11,906 nt of DNA from Hungatella sp. UBA5982 (GCA_002429965.1 DJBG01000050.1:22598-34503), one strand, 5' to 3'; numbered from the stretch's first letter, positions 1 through 7,756 are shown. Made by a program: numbers and translations. Notes: a model not told the origin generated them from the letters alone.

Positions 1-579
1 ATGGGACTCATGGCGATTGTGCTGGTTGGAGGAGAATTAGCCACCGGAAATATGATGATCATGGCCATCGGCTTGTTCCAGAAAAAGATCTCCTTTTGGG
101 ATTTGACTTATAACTGGGTGGTGGTCATGGCAGGAAATATGGTTGGAAGCATTATCGTTGCCTACTCGTTCGGGCATTTTGTGGGGCTGACGGAAGGGGC
201 TTTTTTGGCCAAAACCATGGCTGTTGCCAACGCTAAGATCAGTGATCCGCCTATGGTGGCCCTGGTTTCTGCTATCGGCTGCAACATCTTTGTCTGCATG
301 GCTGTATGGTTTGCTACCAGCGCCAAGGATTTTACCGCAAAGATGGCAGGAATGTGGTTTCCTATCATGATTTTTGTGGTCTTGGGATTTCAGCATGTGG
401 TGGCAAACGCTTTTGTCATTCCTGCAGCAATCTTTTCAGGCGAGTCTTCGATCACCTGGCTGAATTACCTGCAGAATACGGTGTTTGTCTTTATCGGAAA
501 CGCCATCGGCGGAGCACTGGCTTTTGCCCTGCCCTGCTTTTGTATGTATGGGCAGAAAGAGGACGCCAAAAAGGAATGA
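1..579 (+). CDS. focA: Formate/nitrite transporter (FNT) family channel, 5'-truncated by the window
   Basis: This is the C-terminal 192 residues of an FNT-family pentameric membrane channel. Family members are about 250-285 residues, so roughly the first 70-80 residues lie before the window and the Met at base 1 is almost certainly internal. Visible family features are the first-repeat loop segment GGELATGNMM (residues 11-20), the NW and GN(M/L)VG signatures of the following helix, and the second-repeat loop GFQHVVANAF (residues 129-138). Its His132 corresponds to the pore histidine of FocA. The Glu that precedes this histidine in E. coli FocA is Gln131 here. Several hydrophobic helices alternate with short loops, and the tail is short and charged (GQKEDAKKE). 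FNT proteins carry formate, nitrite or hydrosulfide. Formate is inferred here because the gene directly precedes a formate dehydrogenase set, with the next gene 35 bp downstream. Nitrite or HS- transport cannot be excluded from sequence alone. Confidence 0.9.
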   Translation: MGLMAIVLVGGELATGNMMIMAIGLFQKKISFWDLTYNWVVVMAGNMVGSIIVAYSFGHFVGLTEGAFLAKTMAVANAKISDPPMVALVSAIGCNIFVCMAVWFATSAKDFTAKMAGMWFPIMIFVVLGFQHVVANAFVIPAAIFSGESSITWLNYLQNTVFVFIGNAIGGALAFALPCFCMYGQKEDAKKE

Positions 580-614
580 GAAGTAAAAATAAAATGAAAG
601 AAAGGGTCATTGCA

Positions 615-1100
615 ATGGATACAAGGGTAAGGGAAGAGAAGCTGAGGATCATCCGTCAGGATGGAGCAAAGCAGGAAAACATTTTGGAAATTTTAATTGA
701 TCTTCAATTTGCTTCGGAAGAAGGCTATATTGACAAAGAAACTGCGGCCATGGTGGCAGAAGAGCTGCATATGACCGAAACCAGGGTGTATGAGATTGTC
801 AGCTATTACGCCATGTTAAAGGAGAAATCTCAGGCAAAATATGTCCTTAAGATCTGCAACAGCTCGCCCTGCCATTTCTCCCGCGCAGAAGAGGTGTGTT
901 TATCCTTGGAGAAAAAGCTTGGCATACCCATGGGAAAGACGACTGATGACGGTCTTTTTGCCTACCACTATATTCCGTGTGTGGGCGCCTGCGACATTGG
1001 TCCTGTCATTAAAATCAAGGATACGGTATTTGGCAATCTCAGCGACGAAAAAATATCTGCTTTGATCGATGACCTGCGCAGAGGCAAAATAGCCGTATAG
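615..1100 (+). CDS. nuoE: NuoE-like [2Fe-2S] subunit of NAD(P)-linked formate dehydrogenase
   Basis: A 161-residue thioredoxin-like ferredoxin subunit of the NuoE/HydC/FdsG family, about the usual length. Residues 20-70 form the helical N-terminal part seen in NuoE. The [2Fe-2S] ligands are Cys81 and Cys86 (CNSSPC) and Cys122 and Cys126 (CVGAC). It should pass electrons between the flavin subunit encoded next and the catalytic subunit. I chose ATG 615 because AAAGGG at 601-606 lies 8 bp upstream. In-frame ATGs at 576 (overlapping the channel stop codon as ATGA) and 594 would add 13 or 7 basic residues but have poorly placed ribosome binding sites. The gene lies in a tight + strand operon, 19 bp before the NuoF-like gene. 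In complex I the partners are NuoF and NuoG. No membrane subunits follow here, so a soluble enzyme is inferred. Confidence 0.9.
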   Translation: MDTRVREEKLRIIRQDGAKQENILEILIDLQFASEEGYIDKETAAMVAEELHMTETRVYEIVSYYAMLKEKSQAKYVLKICNSSPCHFSRAEEVCLSLEKKLGIPMGKTTDDGLFAYHYIPCVGACDIGPVIKIKDTVFGNLSDEKISALIDDLRRGKIAV

Positions 1101-1119
1101 GCTGAAAGGGGGAAACAAA

Positions 1120-2382
1120 ATGGCAATGAAAGAACCGGTCCTTTTAAAACGAGTGGGAAAAATGACGGATTCCACTTCCGTTGAGGAATATATAAAATAC
1201 GGCGGTTTTGCAGCGCTGCAAAAAGCTGTAACAATGGACAGGGAGGATATTTTAGGTGAATTGGACACCGCTTCGCTTCGCGGAAGAGGCGGAGCAGCCT
1301 ATCCCTTAGGCCGCAAATGGCGCCATTTATACGGCAGCACCGATACTCCCAAATATGTCGTCTGCAACGCAGACGAAGGGGAACCCGGCACCTTTAAGGA
1401 TAAGCTGCTGCTGGAAAAGGATCCTCTCAGCATTATTGAAGGCATGCTGATCGCAGGATATGTTTTCGGTTCCAACGACGGTTACATTTATATCAGGGGG
1501 GAATACCGCCACATCCAGGCAGTGTTCCATCAGGCGGTAAGCAACGCACTGGCTGCCGGTTATCTGGGAAATAAGATCATGGGGATTGACGGTTTTGACT
1601 TTCATCTCCACATTGTTTCCGGCGGCGGCGCTTATGTCTGCGGAGAGAACTCGGCGCTCCTTAATTCGGTGGAGGGCAAAACCGGGCGGCCAAGGGTGAA
1701 ACCTCCCCACCTGGCTGATGTGGGACTTTACCGGAAGCCAACGCTGGTAAACAATGTGGAATCCTTTGCCTGCGTTCCGGCTGTCATCAATATGGGCGGA
1801 GAAGCGTTTTTACAGCTTGGCACAAAGGATGGCGGCGGCACCAAGCTCATCTGTTTATCCGGGCATATTAAAAACAGGGGCATTTATGAGATTCAGCTTG
1901 GCACGCCCCTTGATGAGATTCTCTACAGCGAGGAATACGGAGGCGGCACCTCCACAGGGAGGCCCATTAAATTCTGCCATTTTGGAGGGCAATCCGGCCC
2001 CATCGGAACCAGCGGGCAGATCAAGGGCCGGCTGTATGATTACGGAGATTTCTGGTCCAATAAGCTGGCCGTGGGATCCGGTGCCATCGTGGTAATGGAT
2101 GACAGCGTAAGCGTTGTGGACTATATCACAAGTGTCATGGAATTTTTTGTCCATGAGTCCTGCGGCAAATGCACTCCCTGCCGGCTGGGCACCACGCGGC
2201 TTTTAGAGCTGCTTCATAATTTTCAGCGTCATAAGGGCAGGCCGGGGGATATTGAAAGGCTTGAAAAAATGCTGGAACATATTACTTATTTGTCCGCGTG
2301 CGGACTTGGCCAATCGGTATCAGTTTCTGTGAATTCTGCCTTAGCCGGCTACAGAGATGAATTCGAAGCTTGTATCAGTTAA
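1120..2382 (+). CDS. nuoF: NuoF-like FMN/NAD(P)-binding [4Fe-4S] subunit of formate dehydrogenase
   Basis: A 420-residue homologue of the NADH-oxidising subunit NuoF/HydB/FdsB. Motifs seen in order are the glycine-rich FMN/NADH loop LRGRGGAAYPLGRKW (residues 53-67), CNADEGEPGTF (82-92), the nucleotide-site motif GAYVCGENSALL (around 171-180), and the N3-type [4Fe-4S] ligands Cys348, Cys351, Cys354 and Cys394. The second Glu of the usual CGEE motif is Asn177 here, which could affect NADH/NADPH preference. The protein resembles complex I NuoF in size. It lacks both the N-terminal [2Fe-2S] domain and the C-terminal ferredoxin-like domain of HydB subunits in bifurcating hydrogenases. The start ATG has AAAGGGGG at 1105-1112. 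It should exchange electrons between NAD(P)H and the iron-sulfur chain through FMN, together with the neighbouring NuoE-like and catalytic subunits. Confidence 0.93.
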   Translation: MAMKEPVLLKRVGKMTDSTSVEEYIKYGGFAALQKAVTMDREDILGELDTASLRGRGGAAYPLGRKWRHLYGSTDTPKYVVCNADEGEPGTFKDKLLLEKDPLSIIEGMLIAGYVFGSNDGYIYIRGEYRHIQAVFHQAVSNALAAGYLGNKIMGIDGFDFHLHIVSGGGAYVCGENSALLNSVEGKTGRPRVKPPHLADVGLYRKPTLVNNVESFACVPAVINMGGEAFLQLGTKDGGGTKLICLSGHIKNRGIYEIQLGTPLDEILYSEEYGGGTSTGRPIKFCHFGGQSGPIGTSGQIKGRLYDYGDFWSNKLAVGSGAIVVMDDSVSVVDYITSVMEFFVHESCGKCTPCRLGTTRLLELLHNFQRHKGRPGDIERLEKMLEHITYLSACGLGQSVSVSVNSALAGYRDEFEACIS

Positions 2383-2387
2383 TGGAG

Positions 2388-2396
2388 AAGGAGGAG
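2388..2396 (+). promoter_or_regulatory. Strong ribosome binding site that decides the GTG start of the formate dehydrogenase gene
   Basis: AAGGAGGAG sits 6-7 bp before GTG 2403. An alternative in-frame ATG at 2382 overlaps the upstream stop codon (TAATG) but has no Shine-Dalgarno match before it, so GTG is preferred. Confidence 0.75.
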
Positions 2397-2402
2397 AATA
2401 CT

Positions 2403-5126
2403 GTGTTAGAAACAGAGAAAAACAACTCTATGATTGAACTGGAAATCGACGGACGCGCCATTGCCGTTCAAAAGGGAACCACCATTTTGGAGGCCTGTAA
2501 AACACTGGATATTGAGATTCCCACCCTTTGTCATATGAAAGAACTGGCACCGGACGGCTCTTGCCGGATGTGCGTGGTGGAAATCGAGGGTGGACGAAAG
2601 GGAGGACTGGTTCCTTCCTGCTCCGAGCACTGTGCTCCTGGAATGAAAGTATCCACCAGATCGGAACGGGTGGTGGAGTCCCGGCGGTTTATCCTGGACC
2701 TCCTTTTGAGCAATCATGTGCTCAGCTGCTTTGACTGCGCGTCCAACGGGGAATGCAGGCTTCAGGATTACTGTCTGGAATACGGCGTGGAAAAAACCAG
2801 CTTCACCTACGGAAAGAGAGTAGGGACGAATGAAACGGACAGCAGCAATCCTTTCTTTTCCTTCCATCCTGAAAAATGTATTATGTGCAGGCGTTGTACC
2901 AGAGTATGCCAACAGCTTCAGGGGCGTGATGTCATCAGCGTTTCCAACCGCGGTTTTGATACCCGCATGAGCCCCAGCTATCAGCTTCCGTGGAGAGAGT
3001 CCATTTGTGAATCCTGCGGAAATTGTGTGTCAAACTGTCCCACAGGGGCTCTTTCCTCTAAGGATCAGCAGAGGCATTACAGGGCCTTTGAGGTTAAAAA
3101 GGTACGGACCACCTGTCCCCATTGTGCCACAGGCTGCCAGATGGATCTTCTGGTGAAGAATAACCGGATCGTGGGGGTTGATCCGGCTGACGGACCGTCA
3201 AACAGAGGGCTTTTGTGCGTAAAGGGCAAATTCGGTTCCTATAAGTTCATTCATTCAGGAGACCGTCTCACCCATCCGCTTATCAAACGCGACGGGAAAT
3301 TTGAGAAGGCAAGCTGGGATGAAGCTCTGGACTTAATCGCCAACCGGTTTACAGAGATTAGAAAGAAGTATGGAGCGGATGCCAATGCCGGCTTTTCCTG
3401 CTCCCGGGCTCCCAATGAGGACAATTACGTTTTCCAGAAAGTGATGCGGGCTGCTTTTGGAACCAACAATGTGGATAACTGCGCAAGAGTCTGTCACCCC
3501 GCCTCTGTCCATGGCTTAGCCACGACCCTGGGTTCCGGAGCCATGACAAATCCCATCCGGGACATTACGGAAGACGTTGACCTTATTCTGCTCATAGGCT
3601 CCAATCCTACCGAAGCCCACCCTGTGGTCGGCACACAGATCCGGCAGGCAATCAAGAGGGGCACGCAGATTATTGTGGTGGATCCGCGTAAGATCGATCT
3701 GGTTAAGGATGCGGTCATCCATATGCCCATCAAAGCCGGAACCAATATCGCTTTTGCCAACGCAATGGTCCATGTCATCATTAAGGAAGGCCTTGCGGAC
3801 ATGGACTATATACAGGAGCGGACCGAAGGTTTTGAAGAGCTGGCTGAAATCGTGAAAGATTATACGCCGGAAAAGGTTGCAGAGATCTGCCACATTGATG
3901 CAGAGGATATCCGCAAAGCCGCAAGGATGTATGCCAAGGCGGAAAAGGCTCCTATCATTTACTGCCTGGGCGTCACAGAGCATTCCACAGGAACAGAGGG
4001 TGTTATGAGCCTTTCCAATCTGGCCATGGTGGTCGGGAAAATAGGAAAATCAGGCTGTGGCATCAACCCTCTCAGGGGGCAAAATAATGTACAGGGTGCC
4101 TGTGACATGGGATGTATGCCCTATGATTTTCCGGGATACCAAAAGGTGGCTAACAAAGAGGTTCGGGAAAAATTCGAAAGGGCATGGGATGTTCCTTTAA
4201 GTGAAACCACAGGACTCATGTCCACCCAGGTGCTGCCGGAAGCCATAGAAGGAAAGATCAAAGGGCTCTACATTTTCGGAGAAGACCCCATGGTCACGGA
4301 CCCGGATACGGGCCACGTTGCCAAGTCCCTGGAAAGTCTGGATTTTCTCGTGGTGCAGGAGTTGTTTATGACAGAAACGGCCCAGTTCGCTGATGTGATT
4401 CTGCCCGGAACCAGCTATGGGGAAAAGGAGGGAACCTTCAGCAATACGGAACGCCGGGTGCAGAGGGTACGTAAAGCGGTGACTTTAGAAGGTGAAATGC
4501 GCCTGGATACGGACATCTTTTATGATGTGATGAACCACATGGGCTATCCCTGTGAGAGAAAAACAGCGGCTGAGATCATGGATGAAATCGCCAGCGTAAC
4601 TCCGGCCTTTGCAGGCATCAGCTTTGAGAGGCTGGACCGCGGGGAAACACTTCAGTGGCCCTGCCTGGACAAGGAGAGCAAAGGCACTTATATTATGCAC
4701 GTTGGAAAATTTTCACGGGGCCTTGGATATTTTTATCCGGCAAAGTACCGGCCGTCCAAGGAGCTTCCTGACAACGATTATCCGTTTATGATGGTCACGG
4801 GCCGTATGCTCTACCATTACAATACCAGAGCCATGACAGGCAGAACCGAAGGTTTAAATGAAATCTGCAAAGACTCCTATATTGAGATCAACCAGGGAGA
4901 TGCAGCCATGCTGGGAATTAAGGATGGAGACAAAGTCAAAGTATCCTCCCGCCGGGGTGAAATTGAATCCAGGGCGGTGGTAGGAGATAAGATGATGCCT
5001 TCCGAAGTATTCATGACCTTCCATTTCGCAGACGGAAATGTAAATAAAATCACGAATTTTGTGATCGATGATATCGCCCGTATTCCGGAATACAAGGTGT
5101 GTGCGGTGTCTGTAAAACGAGCTTAA
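2403..5126 (+). CDS. fdhF: Formate dehydrogenase, molybdopterin catalytic subunit, Cys-type, with NuoG-like N-terminus
   Basis: The 907-residue catalytic subunit oxidises formate to CO2, or reduces CO2 to formate. Domains in order: a plant-type [2Fe-2S] domain (Cys43, Cys54, Cys57, Cys73); a NuoG-type His-Cys [4Fe-4S] site (His105, Cys109, Cys112, Cys118); a 2x[4Fe-4S] ferredoxin domain (CIMCRRCTRVC at 159-169 and CESCGNC...C at 202-212); the oxidoreductase [4Fe-4S] site (Cys238, Cys241, Cys245, Cys272); the bis-MGD domains; and a C-terminal dinucleotide-binding domain from about residue 790. The active-site motif ARVCHPASVHGL has Cys364-His365 where E. coli FdhF has selenocysteine-His. Arg558 in NPLRGQNNVQGA matches the substrate arginine. 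The whole length, with an N-terminal electron-transfer module, fits NAD(P)-dependent soluble enzymes that use NuoE/NuoF partners, encoded just upstream. Whether the metal is Mo or W cannot be told. The start is GTG 2403, with a strong ribosome binding site. Confidence 0.95.
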   Translation: MLETEKNNSMIELEIDGRAIAVQKGTTILEACKTLDIEIPTLCHMKELAPDGSCRMCVVEIEGGRKGGLVPSCSEHCAPGMKVSTRSERVVESRRFILDLLLSNHVLSCFDCASNGECRLQDYCLEYGVEKTSFTYGKRVGTNETDSSNPFFSFHPEKCIMCRRCTRVCQQLQGRDVISVSNRGFDTRMSPSYQLPWRESICESCGNCVSNCPTGALSSKDQQRHYRAFEVKKVRTTCPHCATGCQMDLLVKNNRIVGVDPADGPSNRGLLCVKGKFGSYKFIHSGDRLTHPLIKRDGKFEKASWDEALDLIANRFTEIRKKYGADANAGFSCSRAPNEDNYVFQKVMRAAFGTNNVDNCARVCHPASVHGLATTLGSGAMTNPIRDITEDVDLILLIGSNPTEAHPVVGTQIRQAIKRGTQIIVVDPRKIDLVKDAVIHMPIKAGTNIAFANAMVHVIIKEGLADMDYIQERTEGFEELAEIVKDYTPEKVAEICHIDAEDIRKAARMYAKAEKAPIIYCLGVTEHSTGTEGVMSLSNLAMVVGKIGKSGCGINPLRGQNNVQGACDMGCMPYDFPGYQKVANKEVREKFERAWDVPLSETTGLMSTQVLPEAIEGKIKGLYIFGEDPMVTDPDTGHVAKSLESLDFLVVQELFMTETAQFADVILPGTSYGEKEGTFSNTERRVQRVRKAVTLEGEMRLDTDIFYDVMNHMGYPCERKTAAEIMDEIASVTPAFAGISFERLDRGETLQWPCLDKESKGTYIMHVGKFSRGLGYFYPAKYRPSKELPDNDYPFMMVTGRMLYHYNTRAMTGRTEGLNEICKDSYIEINQGDAAMLGIKDGDKVKVSSRRGEIESRAVVGDKMMPSEVFMTFHFADGNVNKITNFVIDDIARIPEYKVCAVSVKRA

Positions 5127-5141
5127 TCCTGTCATTTAAGA

Positions 5142-5181
5142 AAAGGGGCTGCAAAATCTGTGATTTTGCAGCAGCCCCTTT
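5142..5181 (+). terminator. Strong hairpin between the formate dehydrogenase gene and moeA (terminator or attenuator)
   Basis: The left arm (5142-5158, AAAGGGGCTGCAAAATC) pairs with the right arm (5162-5181) with a 3-nt bulge and a 3-nt loop. It starts 15 bp after the formate dehydrogenase stop codon. The following sequence is only moderately T-rich (TTTAACCTTTATAT), so termination may be partial, letting some transcripts reach moeA. A weak promoter-like pair (TTTGCA 5165-5170, 17 bp, TATATC 5188-5193) overlaps the right arm and could supply separate moeA transcription. Confidence 0.7.
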
Positions 5182-5201
5182 AACCTTTATATCGTTATAT
5201 T

Positions 5202-5211
5202 AGGAAGGAGG
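5202..5211 (+). promoter_or_regulatory. Ribosome binding site that decides the TTG start of moeA
   Basis: AGGAAGGAGG lies 7 bp before TTG 5219. No in-frame ATG or GTG is near the family's expected N-terminus, and translation from TTG gives MIELEEAVNLL, a normal MoeA beginning. Confidence 0.75.
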
Positions 5212-5218
5212 CGCCTGA

Positions 5219-6427
5219 TTGATTGAATTAGAAGAAGCCGTTAACCTGCTGGTGAACAGCGTTAAAATAGAAACAAAGACAGAAAATCTGGACATTTTAT
5301 CTGCCTATGGAAGAATTTGTGCAGAGGATGTGACAGCACCTTTCCCCGTCCCCCATTTCCCCAAATCAGGAATGGATGGGTATGCGGTCAGAAGTCAGGA
5401 TACAAAAGGCGCTTCAAGGGAAACACCAATCCTTTTTCAAGTGGCTGGTGAAATATGTGCAGGGGATTATCTTTCCATCCAGGCAAAACCCTGTACAGCG
5501 GTTCGGGTGATGACCGGCGCCGTGGTGCCGGAGGGCTATGACTGTGTGATACGCCAGGAAGATACGGACTATGGCCAGAAGCAGGCAGAGATATATGTGG
5601 AGGGAAGACCCTGGCAGAACTATTGCAGGATCGGAGAGGACATCCAGGAAGGAACGTGCATGATCCCCCGGCAGGCCCGTTTGGGCGCGGGGCATATCGG
5701 CGTTTTAGCCAGTATGGGAATCTGGGAAATTACGGTGTTTAAAGAGCCGAAGGTAGGCATAATCTCAACGGGAAATGAGCTTGTACCGCTCACAAGTCCC
5801 TTGGGAAAGGTGGGGGTGTATCCAAGCAGTGCCTATGCCATCGCCTCCCAGTTGAAAGCCCAGGGAGTCCAGGTTTCTTTTATGGAAATCTGCCCTGACG
5901 ATGCCAAAGGGTTTTCCCGTATGTTGGATGAGAGAATCGGCCAGGCGGATGTGATCATCACCACCGGCGCACTTTCCGTGGGAAAGAAGGATTTTCTTCC
6001 GGAGGCATTGGAAGAAATGGGGGCCGAACGGCTTTTTCATGGAGTGAATATGCGTCCGGGTACGCCTGTCATGGCCAACCGGTACAAGGAGAAGCTCATC
6101 CTCAGCTTATCCGGCTATCCCTTTGCAGCCATGGTCAATTTCCGGCTGTTCTTCTGGCCTGTTATGGCCAGGATGACTGGTGATGATTCTCTTTCCTGGA
6201 AAAAAACAAGGCGTATGGTGGTAGAGGGAAACGCCAATGCGGCAAAAAGGAGGAGGTTCGTCCAGGCATTCAGCGATGAGATGGGCGTGCATATCTATGA
6301 CAGAAACCACCATTCCTCCGTTTTATCCGAAATGCTCCGTTCAAACTGCATCATTGACCAGAAACAGGGATCGGTTATTTCACCGGGGGATATGGTGGAA
6401 ATTCTCTATTGGAATCAGGATAGATAA
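5219..6427 (+). CDS. moeA: Molybdopterin molybdenumtransferase MoeA
   Basis: A 402-residue MoeA, about the family's usual length, that inserts molybdate into adenylylated molybdopterin to form the molybdenum cofactor. Visible conserved points are SGMDGYAV with Asp53, RVMTGAVVP with Thr99, ISTGNELV with Glu187, and TTGALSVGKKDF with Asp258. These match residues important in E. coli MoeA. Deviations are TTGALS for the common TTGG(V/I)S, RPGTP for PGKP, and LSGYP (residues 297-301) for the common LPGNP substrate-loop motif. The start is TTG, supported by the ribosome binding site. The gene follows the formate dehydrogenase operon, separated by a hairpin, and the cofactor it makes is required by that enzyme, so co-regulation is likely. 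Its 3' end lies 2 bp from the convergent aminopeptidase gene, with no visible terminator between them. Confidence 0.93.
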   Translation: MIELEEAVNLLVNSVKIETKTENLDILSAYGRICAEDVTAPFPVPHFPKSGMDGYAVRSQDTKGASRETPILFQVAGEICAGDYLSIQAKPCTAVRVMTGAVVPEGYDCVIRQEDTDYGQKQAEIYVEGRPWQNYCRIGEDIQEGTCMIPRQARLGAGHIGVLASMGIWEITVFKEPKVGIISTGNELVPLTSPLGKVGVYPSSAYAIASQLKAQGVQVSFMEICPDDAKGFSRMLDERIGQADVIITTGALSVGKKDFLPEALEEMGAERLFHGVNMRPGTPVMANRYKEKLILSLSGYPFAAMVNFRLFFWPVMARMTGDDSLSWKKTRRMVVEGNANAAKRRRFVQAFSDEMGVHIYDRNHHSSVLSEMLRSNCIIDQKQGSVISPGDMVEILYWNQDR

Positions 6428-6429
6428 AA

Positions 6430-7716
6430 TTATGCCCGGAAAAATGCCTCTGCCAGATGAACAAGGGCTTCCTGGTCTTTCGTTCCCATGACCTCCCTTG
6501 CGGAGTGCATGGCCAGTATGGGCACGCCTGCATCTACCGTCCGCATGGTAAGAAGGGCGGAAGAAATGCTTCCCAAAGTGGAACCGCCTCTCACATCGGA
6601 GCGGTTGGAGAACTTTTTATAAGGAATATTATTTTTTCGGCAGATTCCTTCAATGACTCCGGTGCTGGAGGCGTCGGTGGCGTAGGCCTGGCTGGATGCC
6701 AGTTTAATGGCGACCCCGTCTCCCATGAGGATCTGGTTCTTAATATCGCATTTTTCCCCGTGGTTGGGGTGAATGGCATGAGCCACGTCCAGGGACAGTA
6801 AAAAGCCGCTTAACAGAACATTTAAGAACGTTTCCCTGGTATAGCCCAGAGATAAGCAAATCTTTTCAAGAATGCGTTCCATCAGGGCGGAGGCAGCTCC
6901 CTGCTTGGTATGGCTTCCGATTTCCTCGTTGTCGTACAGAGCGATGGCATGAATGCCGTTTTTGCATGGTCCGGCCATGATCCCGCTTAAACAGGCCTGT
7001 ACGGATGTTAAGTTATCCAGACGGGGAGATGAGTAGAACTCATTCTGTAAGCCTAAGAGAGTCCCCTGTTCCCAGTTATAGATGCAGATTTCATAATCCA
7101 GAATATCTTCCTTTTTTACACCTGCCTCTTTTGCCAGAGCTTCTAAGAAAAAGTTTTCCTTACTTAACTCATCCGTGATCCGGGCTATGAGGGGAAGCAT
7201 GTCTATCTGTGCATTGATGGCAACTCCATCGTTGGCATCCCGGTTCATGTGGATCGCCAGGTTGGGGACCGTAAGGAGGGGACGTGAAAAGTCCACAAAA
7301 ATGGTTTCAGGCTTCATGGGAGATGCTCCGGCTACGCAGACCTTGCCCGCCATGGATAAGGGACGGTCAAACCAGGTTCCCAATAGAGGACCTCCGTATA
7401 CCTCCACGTTAAGTTTTCCATATTCCAGAGAAGTGACCTCAGGGGAGGGTTTTACCTTCAGGCATGGCCAGTCTGTATGGGAGGCTGCCAGCTTAAGGGC
7501 CGGTATCTCACCCAGCTCTTCCCCCACGGTAAATGCGACCAGGGTGGAATCAAAGGCATTTATGTAGTATGACCCGCCCTGTTTTAACTTCCAGGGCTCA
7601 GCCAGGGACAGTTCCTTAAATCCTGCGGATAATAGCTGGTCCGCTGCCGCCATGATGCAGTGGTATGGAGAGACGGATGCGGCGATCAGTGCCTCTAACT
7701 GCTTGATATGATTCAT
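6430..7716 (-). CDS. apeB: M18-family aminopeptidase (aspartyl aminopeptidase type)
   Basis: A 428-residue dizinc aminopeptidase of family M18, expected to be a large cytoplasmic oligomer that removes N-terminal acidic or other residues from peptides. Likely metal ligands and catalytic residues are His80 and Asp82 in AASHTDWP, Asp234 in SSPRLDNLTS, Glu264-Glu265 in YDNEEIGSHTKQGA, Asp310 in SLDVAHAIHPNHGEK, and His404 in LAMHSARE. Family motifs TWFDR (114-118) and GGSTLGSI near the C-terminus are also present. Small deviations are HTDWP for HTDSP and FDRPLS for FDRDLS. Length is typical. The start ATG (7716-7714 on the - strand) has AGAGGAAA a few bases upstream. The gene is divergent from the hypothetical gene at 8023 and has a leader of about 180 nt with an unusual multi-branched fold. 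Substrate preference is inferred from the family only. Confidence 0.93.
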   Translation of the reverse strand: MNHIKQLEALIAASVSPYHCIMAAADQLLSAGFKELSLAEPWKLKQGGSYYINAFDSTLVAFTVGEELGEIPALKLAASHTDWPCLKVKPSPEVTSLEYGKLNVEVYGGPLLGTWFDRPLSMAGKVCVAGASPMKPETIFVDFSRPLLTVPNLAIHMNRDANDGVAINAQIDMLPLIARITDELSKENFFLEALAKEAGVKKEDILDYEICIYNWEQGTLLGLQNEFYSSPRLDNLTSVQACLSGIMAGPCKNGIHAIALYDNEEIGSHTKQGAASALMERILEKICLSLGYTRETFLNVLLSGFLLSLDVAHAIHPNHGEKCDIKNQILMGDGVAIKLASSQAYATDASSTGVIEGICRKNNIPYKKFSNRSDVRGGSTLGSISSALLTMRTVDAGVPILAMHSAREVMGTKDQEALVHLAEAFFRA

Positions 7717-7756
7717 ATGATTTCCTCTTTTCTGCCTGTGTTCTTTGGCTTAGTCC

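Noticed and set aside
37..396. Long open frames on the strand opposite the FNT, NuoF, formate dehydrogenase, moeA and htpG genes.
   Set aside because: These are shadows of real coding frames. They have no family motifs and no ribosome binding sites, and the + strand frames encode clearly conserved proteins.
306..614. Upstream extension of the NuoE-like reading frame back to 306.
   Set aside because: It overlaps the conserved FNT coding frame and would add an unrelated N-terminus. The NuoE family length and the ribosome binding site fit ATG 615.
5127..5218. Molybdenum-cofactor riboswitch before moeA.
   Set aside because: The region is only about 90 bp and holds a simple stem-loop. The known Moco motif is larger and multi-stemmed.
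6420..6440. Possible overlap or frameshift between moeA and the convergent aminopeptidase gene.
   Set aside because: Both genes end cleanly with TAA, 2 bp apart, and both proteins have normal family length.
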